A stretch of DNA of 64,000 nucleotides. It comes from Comamonadaceae bacterium ALPHA2B (lineage in GTDB: Bacteria > Pseudomonadota > Gammaproteobacteria > Burkholderiales > Burkholderiaceae_C). Position numbers and translations under genes: made by a program. Positions 1-9,291 of this stretch are shown here, piece after piece (the stretch's first letter is position 1; every line of letters starts with the position of its first letter). Location: assembly GCA_005503065.1 (NCBI GenBank), contig SCOE01000002.1, positions 1 to 64,000 on the forward strand, given 5' to 3'. The notes below the pieces were generated by a model that saw only the letters and a program-made list of their open reading frames with translations, was not told where the DNA came from and did no database searches.

Positions 1-209
1 GGGTGCTGCCGCCGGCAGCAGTCGGCGGCGGGAGAGGGCGGGCGGGGTGCGAGGGGACATGGCGGACTCCGGGAGGCCGTTCGGGTCCATCGCGGTGCAG
101 CACGGCCGGGCGCGATGCACCAAAACGTATACGAAAAAAGATACGAAAGTGCGGACGCCCTGTTTCAAGCAGGTTGCGTACCAAGCGGCGCGCCGCCGCC
201 CGCGTCCGG
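1..209. other. Window edge, no gene seen
   Basis: No open frame here has recognisable protein content. The stretch is GC-rich up to about 120 and then contains a short A-rich patch (about 120-150). It lies downstream of the minus-strand phosphoribosyltransferase and may hold its 3' end or belong to a gene cut by the window edge. Confidence 0.4.
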
Positions 210-926
210 TCAGTCGCGCAGGCCCCAGCCGCCGTCCACCGCCTGCAGCAGCGGCGAGTCGAACACGCCGACCAGGCGCGCCGCGCGTTCGGGTCCGAGG
301 GTCTGGACCCAGCGCCGGCCCTGGCGCATCGCCACGCCGCAGGCCAGCACCTGCGCGCCGAGCGATTCGATGAGCGTCCAGGGGGCGCCCAGCGTGCTGC
401 CGCTGCTCACCGCGTCGTCGACCAGCACCACCCGTTTTCCTCGCACCAGCGGCAGCAGGTTGGGGTCGAGGTAGACCCGCTTGCCGGCGGTGGGCGTGGT
501 GATCGACTGCACGGCGCCCGAGAGCGCCTCGTCGTACCAGAACTTGCGCGAGTAGCCCATGGGCACGTAGCGGCTGTGGCCCAGGTGGCGGGCCACGACG
601 GGCGCGAAGGTCAGGCCCAGCGTCGGGATACCGATGACCACCTCGGGCGCGAGCGGCGCGAGGCGTTCGGCCAGCATGCGGCCCAGGGTCTCGACCACGT
701 CCAGCGAGGCCTGGTTGCAGATCAGCGAGGCGACGGCATGCGTGGGCTCGCCGTCCAGCGCGCGGATGGGCAGCATCAGCACGCGGCCGTCGGGCAGGCG
801 CGCGGGGTAGCCGTACTGCCAGGGGCCCTCGGCGGGGCCGGCCTCGTCGGCATCGACGATGCGCTGCCAGTAGGCCGTGGTGGGCTCGGTGAAGGGTGCC
901 GGAGGCATCGGCGAGGAGGTCGTCAT
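210..926 (-). CDS. Phosphoribosyltransferase family protein
   Basis: A 238-residue cytoplasmic protein expected to transfer phosphoribosyl from PRPP to a nitrogenous base or related acceptor. The type I phosphoribosyltransferase signature is clear: the PRPP loop VVLVDDAVSSGST lies at about residues 166-178, with a hydrophobic strand (VVIGIPTLGL) near 97-106. A hydrophobic hood region (VLMLPIRALDG) precedes the core. The substrate cannot be read from the sequence. It resembles the stand-alone adenine/orotate-type enzymes, but the base-binding region is not diagnostic. The ATG at 926 is followed directly by normal coding sequence. A palindromic element lies just upstream (about 938-997), between it and the TPR gene, so the two genes may not share a transcript. 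Confidence 0.85.
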   Translation of the reverse strand: MTTSSPMPPAPFTEPTTAYWQRIVDADEAGPAEGPWQYGYPARLPDGRVLMLPIRALDGEPTHAVASLICNQASLDVVETLGRMLAERLAPLAPEVVIGIPTLGLTFAPVVARHLGHSRYVPMGYSRKFWYDEALSGAVQSITTPTAGKRVYLDPNLLPLVRGKRVVLVDDAVSSGSTLGAPWTLIESLGAQVLACGVAMRQGRRWVQTLGPERAARLVGVFDSPLLQAVDGGWGLRD

Positions 927-937
927 CCGGAGTTTTG

Positions 938-997
938 AATCAAATAGGCCTGTAGCGCCCGCCGGGCTTGCGGCAGCAGCTATGAATTCGATAGCAA
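938..997 (+). repeat. Two-hairpin palindromic element, copy 1
   Basis: The GC-rich part (GCCCGCCGGGC) is followed by GCTATGAATTCGATAGC at 979-995. The element abuts the stop codon of the minus-strand TPR gene (999-1001), so it would lie in the 3' end of that transcript. It is one of about twelve related copies in the window. Confidence 0.8.
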
Positions 998-998
998 T

Positions 999-2357
999 TC
1001 AGTGCGCCTCGGCCAGCGGCGGCAGGTCCAGTCCCGCATACACCGTGCCCGCCAGCCGCCGCAGCCGGCGCGACTCCGGCTGGCCGTTGAGCTGCTGCTG
1101 CACGATGCCCTGGGCGCCGGTGAGCGCGGCAGGAGTGCCGCTTCGCACCAGCGCATCGAGGTACACCTGTTCGAAGAGGTCGCGCTGCGCGTGGCTGCCA
1201 CCGATCTCCAGCATGCGCGGCAGCGCCGTGCCCAGGCCGTCGATGGCGGCGGCGTTGTCGCCGCGCGCGTGCGCCAGCAGCCCGCGCGCCGCCGGCACGC
1301 ACACGCGCTCCCAGGCGTGGCGCGTGGCCGCGGGCGCGGTCGGGGCGTAGGCCTCGATGTGGCGCAGCAGCGTGTCGGCCTCCGGCCGGCCGGCCCGCGC
1401 CAGGCCATAGAGGTACTGGAGGTCGAGGAAGGGCAGCACGTGGTCGGCGGTGCGGCCGGCCAGGTGCGTGGCCACGTCCTGCCAGCGTTCGCCGACGTCG
1501 ATGCCCGCCAGTTCCAGCCGCGCCAGCAGCGACACGGCGCCGATCTGGTCCTGCGAATAGTCCTTGACCACGCCCCAGCAATGGCGGTCGTACACCGCCA
1601 GCGCCTCCTCGTCCCGGCCCAGGTCGATGAGGAAGAGTGCCAGGTGCCACCAGTTGTGCGTGACCATGAAGGAGTTCAGGCCGATCCAGGTCTCGCTCAC
1701 GTCCTCCATGAAGGCCAGGCCCTCGGTGAGGCGGCCTTCGGTCAGCATGACGTGCGCCAGCGCGTGGTGGGCCCAGGGCTCCTTGCGCGCCATCGCGATG
1801 GCGCGGCGCGCGCTGGTTTCGGCCTCGCGCATGAGGTGGCACTGCTCGTAGCCGAAGGCCAGCATGCCGTGCAGGTAGGGCACGTCGGCGGCATGCGGCG
1901 CAGCCGCCAGCGCCAGGCGCAGCATGCCCGGACAGTCGCCGAGGTTGAAGCAGTGGTACTGCCCGAGCTTGAGCGACACCAGGTCGCGCGGGAACTCGCG
2001 CGCCTGCTCCTCGTGCAGCCGGATCGCCTCGCGGATGTCGCCCGCCACCCAGGCCGCCACGGCCGCGATGTAGCGGCGCTCGCGCGGCGTGGCTTGCGCG
2101 GCGCCGGCCTGTGCGCGTTCGATGAAGGGCCGCGCATTGGCCACCGCGTCGGCCGACTCCGCGAACATCTGCAGGGTCGCACAGTAGGCCTGCACCAGCG
2201 GGTTCGGGTCCTCATGCGGCGTGAGCGCGAGGTTGGCGGCGCGCGCCTCGCAGGCGATGAAGCCGCCCACGAAGTCGTCGACCAGGCGCCGGCTGGTGCT
2301 GTCGGTCAGGGTGAGCGGGTTGCCGAGCGGGTCGGTGGCGGGGCTGGGGGAGGGCAT
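999..2357 (-). CDS. Tetratricopeptide repeat protein, TTC38 family
   Basis: A 452-residue soluble protein of the TTC38 type, close to the usual length of that family. Its biochemical role is unknown. The body is helical with TPR-like repeats, for example AWVAGDIREAIRLHEEQARE, a histidine/tryptophan-rich stretch THNWWHLALFLIDLGRDEEA, and a second set near the C-terminus around LARAGRPEADTLLRHIEA. No signal peptide or membrane segment is seen. The frame stays open for 26 codons upstream (to 2435), but those residues are low-complexity Arg/Ala. The ATG at 2357, starting MPSPSPATDPLG, is the better start. The stop codon touches a palindromic element. Confidence 0.8.
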   Translation of the reverse strand: MPSPSPATDPLGNPLTLTDSTSRRLVDDFVGGFIACEARAANLALTPHEDPNPLVQAYCATLQMFAESADAVANARPFIERAQAGAAQATPRERRYIAAVAAWVAGDIREAIRLHEEQAREFPRDLVSLKLGQYHCFNLGDCPGMLRLALAAAPHAADVPYLHGMLAFGYEQCHLMREAETSARRAIAMARKEPWAHHALAHVMLTEGRLTEGLAFMEDVSETWIGLNSFMVTHNWWHLALFLIDLGRDEEALAVYDRHCWGVVKDYSQDQIGAVSLLARLELAGIDVGERWQDVATHLAGRTADHVLPFLDLQYLYGLARAGRPEADTLLRHIEAYAPTAPAATRHAWERVCVPAARGLLAHARGDNAAAIDGLGTALPRMLEIGGSHAQRDLFEQVYLDALVRSGTPAALTGAQGIVQQQLNGQPESRRLRRLAGTVYAGLDLPPLAEAH

Positions 2358-2579
2358 GTCGCGATTCTGCCGCCGGGCTGGACCGTGCGCGCGTGGCTTC
2401 GCAGCCGCCCGGGCCGCGCAAGGGCGTTGCGGCAAGTGTGGAGAACTTGTCGTTCCTCAGCGGTTGCTGAGCGGGTTCTCCCACCTCGTGGGCATTCGCG
2501 TCCTTCCAGCGCCGTGCCGCTGGACTACGATGGTTGGCCGGTTGTGGTGTCACACGCAGCCGCACACCAGCAAGAAGGC

Positions 2580-2590
2580 CAGGGAGGCTT
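2580..2590 (+). promoter_or_regulatory. Strong ribosome binding site deciding the vgrG start
   Basis: AGGGAGG lies about 7 bases before the ATG at 2594. The frame is open further upstream, but this site fixes the start at 2594. Confidence 0.6.
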
Positions 2591-2593
2591 GTC

Positions 2594-3973
2594 ATGACGC
2601 ATATCGGCGGCGCATCCGCGCGCACGCTCCGCATCCGCAGCGATGCCATCCCCTTGCACCTGGGTGAGCCCGCGCTGGAGCCGGTGCGCCTATCCGGCCG
2701 TGAGGGCCTGAACCGGCTGTTCGAGTACGAACTGCTGCTCAAGACCCCGGATGCCCTGAACCTGGGAGCTTCTGGCGCCACCGACTTCGACCTCGACGCC
2801 TTCATCGGCCGGGAGATCAACTGCCTCATCGAACTGGACGGCGCCGGCGAATTCCTGCCCGGTGCCGCCGGAGCCTCCGTGGACCGCATCGGTGCCGGCA
2901 CCCGGGAGATCAACGCCCTCATCACCGAAGCGGCGCTCTGGGGCGAAGAAGGCCGCCACGTCCAGTACCGCCTCGTCCTGCGCCCCTGGCTGCACCTGGC
3001 CTCCTTGAGCACCGACTGCAGGATCTTCCAGAACAAGACCGTCGTTGAAATCCTCGACGAACTGCTTGGCGACTACCCCTTCCCCGTCGACAAGCGCCTC
3101 GTCGAGACCTATCCGGCCCGGGACTACCAGACCCAGTACAACGAAAGCGACCTGACCTTCTTCGAGCGCCTCACCCAGGAATGGGGCATCAACTGGTTCT
3201 TCGAGCACAGTGACGGCAAGCACCGCCTGGTCCTCATCGACAACCTGGGCGGCCACAAGGCCAACCCGAGTGCGGCCTACCAGCAGGTCGAGTACCACGC
3301 CCCGGGCTGGAAGCTCGACGCCGAGTACCTCCATGCCTTCGTCCCCCACCACCAGCTCACCAGCGGCCGGTACAGCACCCGGGACTACGACTACACCCGC
3401 CCCCGAGCCGACCTGAGCACCGGCCGCAAGGACCCGCGCCCCACCGGCCAGAACAATGGCGAGGTCTACCAGTGGCACGCCGACCGTGCGGGCAGCCACT
3501 ACGCCCAGCCCCGGGCGGGCACCGCAGAGGCCAACGACCCCCAGGCCGAAGGGGACCATCTGGCCAGATTGCGCATGCAGCAGTTGCGCACCCACGGGGC
3601 CAGGGCCAAAGCCAGCGGCAACCTGTGGGCCTACGTCCGCGTGTTCATGGAAGAGGGCATGGATGCGGTGCCGGCCCCTGAAGAAGAGGAATGGCGGCGC
3701 AAGGGCCGCAGCAGCATGTGGCAGCACCTGTGGGAATCGCAGCTGGACCCCGTTCTTCGGGCGGCCAAGCTCAAAGGCAATCCTGATCCCAGGAGTGCAG
3801 TCGATCTGGCGGACTACCTGATGGAACTGCCCTTCCTGCCGCTGAACACCCTGGCCCAATGGTTGTGCTACTGGCCCACTTTCCCCGAGGAATGGAACAG
3901 CGACTGCGGGCAGCAGCGGCGCGAAGACGGCATCGGGCCGAAGGAGCCGCTGCGTTGGGCGGCGAAAGTTTGA
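2594..3973 (+). CDS. vgrG: Truncated VgrG-like type VI secretion spike protein with foreign C-terminus
   Basis: A 459-residue protein. Residues 1 to about 344 match the N-terminal half of VgrG (the gp27-like hub): LEPVRLSGREGLNRLFEYEL, a QTQYNESDLTFFERLTQEWG motif, and an end at RMQQLRTHGARAKASGNL. Normal VgrG proteins then continue into the gp5 OB-fold and beta-helix needle and are roughly 600-1000 residues long. Here both are absent. After SGNL (about nt 3625) the frame switches to an unrelated 115-residue tail (WAYVRVFMEEGMDAVP, then LPLNTLAQWLCYWPTFPEEW). From memory, that tail resembles the C-terminus of T6SS-associated DUF6708-type proteins. I infer a deletion fusion between vgrG and a downstream T6SS gene. 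No other T6SS gene is present, so this is probably a remnant without spike function. Confidence 0.75.
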   Translation: MTHIGGASARTLRIRSDAIPLHLGEPALEPVRLSGREGLNRLFEYELLLKTPDALNLGASGATDFDLDAFIGREINCLIELDGAGEFLPGAAGASVDRIGAGTREINALITEAALWGEEGRHVQYRLVLRPWLHLASLSTDCRIFQNKTVVEILDELLGDYPFPVDKRLVETYPARDYQTQYNESDLTFFERLTQEWGINWFFEHSDGKHRLVLIDNLGGHKANPSAAYQQVEYHAPGWKLDAEYLHAFVPHHQLTSGRYSTRDYDYTRPRADLSTGRKDPRPTGQNNGEVYQWHADRAGSHYAQPRAGTAEANDPQAEGDHLARLRMQQLRTHGARAKASGNLWAYVRVFMEEGMDAVPAPEEEEWRRKGRSSMWQHLWESQLDPVLRAAKLKGNPDPRSAVDLADYLMELPFLPLNTLAQWLCYWPTFPEEWNSDCGQQRREDGIGPKEPLRWAAKV

Positions 3974-3987
3974 GCATCGAATCGACC

Positions 3988-4034
3988 CGCAGCGCCCATC
4001 CCACCTGCAGGAGCAGCTATCGTTTCGATAGCAA
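3988..4034 (+). repeat. Two-hairpin palindromic element, copy 2
   Basis: GCTATCGTTTCGATAGC lies at 4016-4032, preceded by CAGCGCCC. The minus-strand kinase gene ends inside it: read in reverse, the element encodes the last residues LLSKR and the stop codon. It sits between the convergent vgrG and kinase genes. Confidence 0.8.
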
Positions 4035-5396
4035 TCCCACGCCAAAGCCGATCGTGGTCGTGCCCTCGCCGGAGCGCGCGAACACCGTGCCGCCGTGCAT
4101 CGCCGCCACCGCCTTCACGATCGCCAGGCCCAGGCCGTGGTTCTCGCCGCTGTTGTGGCGGGAGGCATCCACGCGGTAGAAACGGTCAAAGAGGCGAGCG
4201 AGCTGCTCGGGCGGAATGGGTTCGCTGGGGTTGGAAAAGCTCACCTCGGCGCGGTCGGCATGCCTCTCGATGCGGGCGACGATGGTGCCGCTGCCCGTCG
4301 AGTGCTGGATGGCGTTCTGCAGCAGGTTGCTCAGCGCGCGCCGGAAGAGGGAGGTTTCGATGGGCGCGACCGCATCGCCCAATACGTCGACGTGCATGCC
4401 GGCGTCCTCGAGCAGCACGTCGAAGAACTCGACGGTCTTCTCGACCTCCTGGGCGAGCGAGGACTCGGTGAGCCGGTGCGCGCGCTCGCCCTGCTCCGCC
4501 CGCGCCAGGAACAGCATGTCGGCGACGATGGCGCGCAGGCGTTCCAGCTCCTCCAGGTTGGACTGCAGCACCTCCCGCAGTTCCGGCGCGTCGCGCTCGC
4601 GCGCCAGCGTGACCTGGGTCTGGCCGATGAGGTTGGCCAGCGGCGTGCGCAGCTCGTGCGCCACGTCGGCGTTGAAGGTCTCCAGTTGGCGGTAGGCGGC
4701 ATCGAGCCGGTCCAGCGCGGCGTTGAAGGAGCCGCCCAGCTGCGACAGTTCCAGCGGCAGGTCGGGCAGTTCCAGCCGCTGGCCGCGGTTGTCCGGGCCG
4801 ATGCGCTGGGCGTCTTCCGACAGCTGCTGAACGGGCCGCAGGCCCAGGCGGGCGATCCAGAAACCCAGCAGGCCGACACTGACGACGCCGACGACCGTCA
4901 GCAGGGCCAGCGCGGTCTCGAAGGCCCGCAGGGTGCGCGAGAACGAGGCCTCGCTCACGGCTGCGATCAGTTGCAATCCCGCGCGGATGTCGTTGGCCGG
5001 CACATCGACCGACAGCACGGCCATCGAGCTGCCGCCCGGCCCCACCGGCAGGTCGACCACGCCTGAGTGGGCGCGCATGTGCGCGGCGATCTCTTCGGCG
5101 CCCTCGCCCCAGCGGAAGGACGGGTCGTCGCTCCACATCCAGAAGCGCGTCTCGCCGCCGTTGCTCACCAGCGCGGCGATCTTGTCCTTGGCGCGGCTCG
5201 CCAGTTGCGGCGAGCGGCCGTGCACGAGCAGGTAGCCCACGTCTTCCAGGCGCCCCTGCACCTGCTCGTGCTGATGGCGCGCCAGTTCGCGGCTGAGCAC
5301 TTGGTGCAGCGCCACGCCGACGAGCGAGAACACCACCAGCGCCACCACGGCGTACATGAGCGCCAGCCGGATGGCGATGGAGTTGCGCGGAGTCAT
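4017..5396 (-). CDS. Sensor histidine kinase, heavy-metal/CusS-like
   Basis: A 459-residue inner-membrane sensor kinase expected to phosphorylate the response regulator encoded just upstream. An N-terminal membrane segment (about 9-32) and a second one (about 161-183) bracket a periplasmic domain of about 130 residues. A HAMP linker follows, then the H-box DVAHELRTP with the phospho-accepting His at about 247, then an N-box (RRALSNLLQNAIQH) and a G-box (HGLGLAIVKAVAAMHGG). The ATG at 5396 gives a normal N-terminus, and in-frame sequence upstream overlaps the regulator gene. It is the last gene of the efflux operon, 29 bases after the regulator. The ligand may be a metal cation (inferred from pump type and operator). 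The C-terminal LLSKR comes from a repeat element. Confidence 0.9.
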   Translation of the reverse strand: MTPRNSIAIRLALMYAVVALVVFSLVGVALHQVLSRELARHQHEQVQGRLEDVGYLLVHGRSPQLASRAKDKIAALVSNGGETRFWMWSDDPSFRWGEGAEEIAAHMRAHSGVVDLPVGPGGSSMAVLSVDVPANDIRAGLQLIAAVSEASFSRTLRAFETALALLTVVGVVSVGLLGFWIARLGLRPVQQLSEDAQRIGPDNRGQRLELPDLPLELSQLGGSFNAALDRLDAAYRQLETFNADVAHELRTPLANLIGQTQVTLARERDAPELREVLQSNLEELERLRAIVADMLFLARAEQGERAHRLTESSLAQEVEKTVEFFDVLLEDAGMHVDVLGDAVAPIETSLFRRALSNLLQNAIQHSTGSGTIVARIERHADRAEVSFSNPSEPIPPEQLARLFDRFYRVDASRHNSGENHGLGLAIVKAVAAMHGGTVFARSGEGTTTIGFGVGLLSKR

Positions 5397-5425
5397 CGGG
5401 GAAACGGGCAGCCGGCTATCCGCAT

Positions 5426-6103
5426 TCAGCCCGCGCCCCGCTCTTCCAGCACATAACCCATCCCGCGGATGGTATGCAGCAGCGGCTGCGCGAAGGGCGC
5501 GTCGATTTTGCCGCGCAGGCGCTTGATGGCCACCTCGACCACGTTGGTGTTGCTGTCGAAGTTCATGTCCCACACCAGCTCGGCGATGGTGGTCTTCGAC
5601 AGGATCTCGCCCTGCCGCCGCGCCAGCAGGGCCACCAGCGCGAACTCCTTGGCGGTGAGGTCGATGCGCTGGCCGCCGCGGTGCACCTTGCGGCCGATCA
5701 GGTCGACCTGCAGGTCGCCCACGCGCAGCAGCGTGGGCTCCTGGGCACGGCCGCGCCGCGTGAGCGCCTGCAGCCGCGCCAGCAGCTCGATGAAGGAAAA
5801 GGGCTTGACCAGGTAGTCGTCGGCCCCGCCCTGCAGGCCCTTCACGCGGTCCTCCACGCCGTCGCGCGCGGTGAGCATGATGACCGGCGTGCCCTTCACG
5901 GCGCGCAGCGAGCGCAGCACCTCGAAGCCGTCCAGGCCGGGCAGCATGGCGTCGAGCACGATCACGTCGAAGTCGTAGTGCACGGCCAGGTGCTGGCCGT
6001 CGATGCCGTCGTGCGCCACGTCGACGGTGCAGCCCTGCTCCGTCAGTCCCTGGCGCAGGTAGTCAGCCGTCTTGCGTTCGTCCTCGACGATCAGCACTCT
6101 CAT
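5426..6103 (-). CDS. OmpR/PhoB-family response regulator of the efflux operon
   Basis: A 225-residue DNA-binding regulator. The receiver domain (1-115) starts [16 protein letters not shown], has the phosphorylation Asp in [10 protein letters not shown] (about residue 51) and Lys in YLVKPF (about 100). The winged-helix DNA-binding domain (about 125-222) ends in [13 protein letters not shown] and [10 protein letters not shown], as in CusR/CopR-type regulators. Its ATG overlaps the stop of the pump gene by four bases (ATGA at 6100-6103), so translation is probably coupled. It most likely binds the TGACA-N4-TGTCA site at 12298-12311 upstream of the first operon gene; that pairing is inferred. Confidence 0.93.
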   Translation of the reverse strand: MRVLIVEDERKTADYLRQGLTEQGCTVDVAHDGIDGQHLAVHYDFDVIVLDAMLPGLDGFEVLRSLRAVKGTPVIMLTARDGVEDRVKGLQGGADDYLVKPFSFIELLARLQALTRRGRAQEPTLLRVGDLQVDLIGRKVHRGGQRIDLTAKEFALVALLARRQGEILSKTTIAELVWDMNFDSNTNVVEVAIKRLRGKIDAPFAQPLLHTIRGMGYVLEERGAG

Positions 6104-9100
6104 GGGTGGGCCGCCGCCTCCGGTGCCATCGGCGCTGCGCCGCGGCGGCGAGCGGCCCGGGCCTCCTTGCGACGCACGTACCAGTGGTGCGCGCGGTCCA
6201 GGTAGAGGTACACCACCGGCGTGGTGAACAGCGTCAGCACCTGCGACAGGATCAGCCCGCCCACCATGGCGTAGCCCAGCGGCCGGCGCAGTTCCGAGCC
6301 GGCGCCGTGGCCCAGCATCAGGGGCAGGCCCGACAGCAGCGCACACATCGTGGTCATCATGATCGGCCGGAAGCGCAGCAGGCAGGCTTCGAAGATCGCG
6401 TCGCGCGGGCTCATGCCCTTGTCGCGCTCGGCATGCAGTGCGAAGTCGACCATCATGATGCCGTTCTTCTTCACGATGCCGATGAGGAGGATGATGCCGA
6501 TGAGCGCGATCACCGACAGATCGTAGCCGCCCGCCATCAGGATCAGCAATGCGCCCACGCCGGCCGAAGGCAGCGTCGACAGGATGGTCAGCGGGTGGAT
6601 GTAGCTTTCGTACAGCAGGCCCAGCACGATGTACACCGCCACCAGCGCCGCGGCGATCAGGTAAGGCTGCGTGCGCAGCGAGGCACCGAAGGCCTGCGCC
6701 GTGCCCTGGAAGGTGCCCGTCAGCGTGGGCGGCACGCCCATCTCGGTCTGCGTCTTCTGGATGGCGTTCACCGCATCGCCCAGCGACACGCCCGGCTTCA
6801 GGTTGAAGGAGATGGTCACGGCCGGGAACTGGCCCTGGTGGTTGACCGCCAGGTAGCCGGTGCGGGTGGTGTCGATCTTCACGAAGGTCGACAGCGGGAT
6901 CTGCTGGCCCGTGCTCGGCGAGGTCAGGAAGAGCTTGTCGAACAGCTGCGGGTCCCTCTGCAGCGCGGGCGTGACCTCCAGCACCACGTTGTAGCTGTTG
7001 AGCTGGGTGAAGTACTGCGCCACCTGGCGCTGGCCGATGGCGTCGTACAGCGTCGCGTCCACCAAGGCCGGCGTGATGCCGTAGCTCGACGCCTTCTCGC
7101 GGTCGATGGTCACGTTGGCCGTGGGCGCGGCGTTCTGCTGGTCGGAGGTGACGTCGGCCAGCTGCGGCAGGGCCTGCAGCTTCTCGACGATGCGCGGCGT
7201 CCAGTCGTTGAGCTCGGCCAGGTTGGTGTCGGTCAGCGTGTACTGGTACTGGGTGCGCGCCAGCCGGCCGCCGACGTTGATGTCCTGCCCCGCCTGCATG
7301 TACAGCGTGATGCCCGGCACGCGCGCCAGCTTCGGCCGCAGCCGCGCGATGATCTGGTCGGCGTTGGCCGTGCGGCCCTCGTCGATGGGCTTGAGGGCAA
7401 TGAAGAAGTTGCCCGCGTTGAAGGTGCTGGCCCCCGCCTGCATGCCGAAGGTGGTCACGTCCGGGTCCTCGCGCACGATGTCGGCCAGCGCCAGCATGCG
7501 TGCGTGCATGGCCTCGGACGACGAATCCTGCCCCGCCACGGCGGAGCCGAAGATGAAGCCCGTGTCCTGCTGCGGAAAGAAGCCCTTGGGGATGACCATG
7601 AAGAGCACCACCGTGGCCGCCACCGTGGCCAGGAAGCTCATCAGCGTGACGAAGGGATGGCGCAGCACGATCTCCAGCCCGCGCCGGTAGCCGCCCAGCA
7701 TGGCGTCGAAGCCGCGCTCGAAGAGCTGGAACAGGCGCCCGTGCTTCTCGGTGCTGTGGCCGGCGGCGTCCTTGGGGTGGTTCTTGAGGAACCTGGCGCA
7801 CAGCATCGGCGTGAGCGTGAGCGACACCAGCACCGACACCAGGATGGTGAGCGTGACCGTCACCGCGAACTCGCGGAACAGCCGCCCGACGATGCCGCCC
7901 ATCAGCAGCAGCGGAATGAACACCGCCACCAGCGACACCGAGATCGACACGATGGTGAAGCCGATCTCGCTGGCGCCCTGCAGCGCCGCCTTGAGCGGTT
8001 CCATGCCGTCCTCGATGTGGCGGTAGATGTTCTCCAGCATCACGATCGCGTCGTCGACCACGAAGCCCACCGCGATGGTCAGCGCCATGAGCGAGAGGTT
8101 GTCCAGCGAGTAGCCCAGCACGTACATCACCGCCGACGTGCCCAGGATGGCCAGCGGCACCGTCACGCTGGGAATCAGCGTCACCGTGAGGTTGCGCAGG
8201 AAGACGAAGATCACCGCCACCACCAGCGCGATCGACAGGATGAGCGTGAACTCCACGTCCTTCACCGACGCGCGGATCGTCTGCGTGCGGTCGATGATGG
8301 TGTCGACCTGCACGCTCGGCGGGATCGCGGCCTTCAGCCTGGGCAGCGCGGCCTGCACGCGGTCCACGGTCTCGATCACGTTGGCGCCGGGCATCTTGGT
8401 GATGGCCAGGGTGATGGCCGTGCCGCCCTTGATGCCGCTGTCCGCCGGCGCCGCTGCGCCCGGGTAGGCCCAGGCCGCGATCTTGGCGTTCTCGGGCCCG
8501 TCCACCGCCACGCCCACGTCGCGCACGCGGATCGGCGCACCGTTGCGCCAGGCCAGCACCATGTCGTTCCACGGCCCGGCCTTCAGGATCTGGTCGTTGG
8601 TGTAGACGTTGAAGGCCTGGCTGCGCCCGTCGATGGTGCCCGTGGGCGCGCTGACGGTGGTGTTGGCGATCACGCCGCGGATGTCCTCCAGGCTCAGCCC
8701 CAGCCCCTTGATCTTGGCCGGGTCGACCTGGATGCGCACGGCGGGCTTCTGCTGGCCGAACACGTTGACCAGGCCCACGCCCTCGATGCGCGAGATCTGC
8801 TGCGCCAGGATGTTCTCGGCGTAGTCGTCCACCTCGGTCATCGGCAGCACGTCGGAATGCACCGCGTACAGCAGCACCGGCGAATCGGCCGGATTGATCT
8901 TGCGAAAGCTCGGCGGGCTGGGCAAGTTCTTGGGCAGCTGGCCGGTGGCGGCGTTGATGGCCGACTGCGTGTCGAGCGCGGCGCCGTCGATGTTGCGGTC
9001 CAGGTCGAACTGGAGCGTGATCTGCGTCAGCCCGAGCGAGCTGGTCGAAGTCATCTGCGACAGCCCGGGGATGAGCGAGAACTGCCGCTCCAGCGGCTGC

Positions 9101-9291
9101 GCCACGTTCGACGCCATGGTCTCCGGGCTGGCGCCGGGCAGCTTGCCCGTGACCTGCAGCGTCGGGAAGTCCACCTGCGGCAGCGGCGCCACCGGCAGCA
9201 TGGGCCAGGCCACCAGCCCGATGAGCAGCAGCGCCACGCCCAGCAGCGATGTGCCGATGGGCCGTTGGATGAAGGGAGCCGAGATGCTCAT
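6100..9291 (-). CDS. RND efflux pump, HAE1/MdtB-MdtC-like inner-membrane subunit
   Basis: A 1063-residue proton-driven transporter, the usual RND length. The N-terminus [20 protein letters not shown] and [20 protein letters not shown] is typical of the MdtB/MdtC branch. Two large periplasmic loops separate the membrane blocks. TM4 carries the proton-relay Asp pair in [19 protein letters not shown], and the paired TM10-11 region includes [21 protein letters not shown]. It should work with the adaptor encoded upstream (four-base ATGA overlap at 9288-9291) and the outer-membrane channel. MdtBC in enterobacteria needs two different pump subunits, but only one is present here. The metal-type kinase suggests metal or drug export; the substrate is unresolved. 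Confidence 0.93.
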   Translation of the reverse strand: MSISAPFIQRPIGTSLLGVALLLIGLVAWPMLPVAPLPQVDFPTLQVTGKLPGASPETMASNVAQPLERQFSLIPGLSQMTSTSSLGLTQITLQFDLDRNIDGAALDTQSAINAATGQLPKNLPSPPSFRKINPADSPVLLYAVHSDVLPMTEVDDYAENILAQQISRIEGVGLVNVFGQQKPAVRIQVDPAKIKGLGLSLEDIRGVIANTTVSAPTGTIDGRSQAFNVYTNDQILKAGPWNDMVLAWRNGAPIRVRDVGVAVDGPENAKIAAWAYPGAAAPADSGIKGGTAITLAITKMPGANVIETVDRVQAALPRLKAAIPPSVQVDTIIDRTQTIRASVKDVEFTLILSIALVVAVIFVFLRNLTVTLIPSVTVPLAILGTSAVMYVLGYSLDNLSLMALTIAVGFVVDDAIVMLENIYRHIEDGMEPLKAALQGASEIGFTIVSISVSLVAVFIPLLLMGGIVGRLFREFAVTVTLTILVSVLVSLTLTPMLCARFLKNHPKDAAGHSTEKHGRLFQLFERGFDAMLGGYRRGLEIVLRHPFVTLMSFLATVAATVVLFMVIPKGFFPQQDTGFIFGSAVAGQDSSSEAMHARMLALADIVREDPDVTTFGMQAGASTFNAGNFFIALKPIDEGRTANADQIIARLRPKLARVPGITLYMQAGQDINVGGRLARTQYQYTLTDTNLAELNDWTPRIVEKLQALPQLADVTSDQQNAAPTANVTIDREKASSYGITPALVDATLYDAIGQRQVAQYFTQLNSYNVVLEVTPALQRDPQLFDKLFLTSPSTGQQIPLSTFVKIDTTRTGYLAVNHQGQFPAVTISFNLKPGVSLGDAVNAIQKTQTEMGVPPTLTGTFQGTAQAFGASLRTQPYLIAAALVAVYIVLGLLYESYIHPLTILSTLPSAGVGALLILMAGGYDLSVIALIGIILLIGIVKKNGIMMVDFALHAERDKGMSPRDAIFEACLLRFRPIMMTTMCALLSGLPLMLGHGAGSELRRPLGYAMVGGLILSQVLTLFTTPVVYLYLDRAHHWYVRRKEARAARRRGAAPMAPEAAAHP

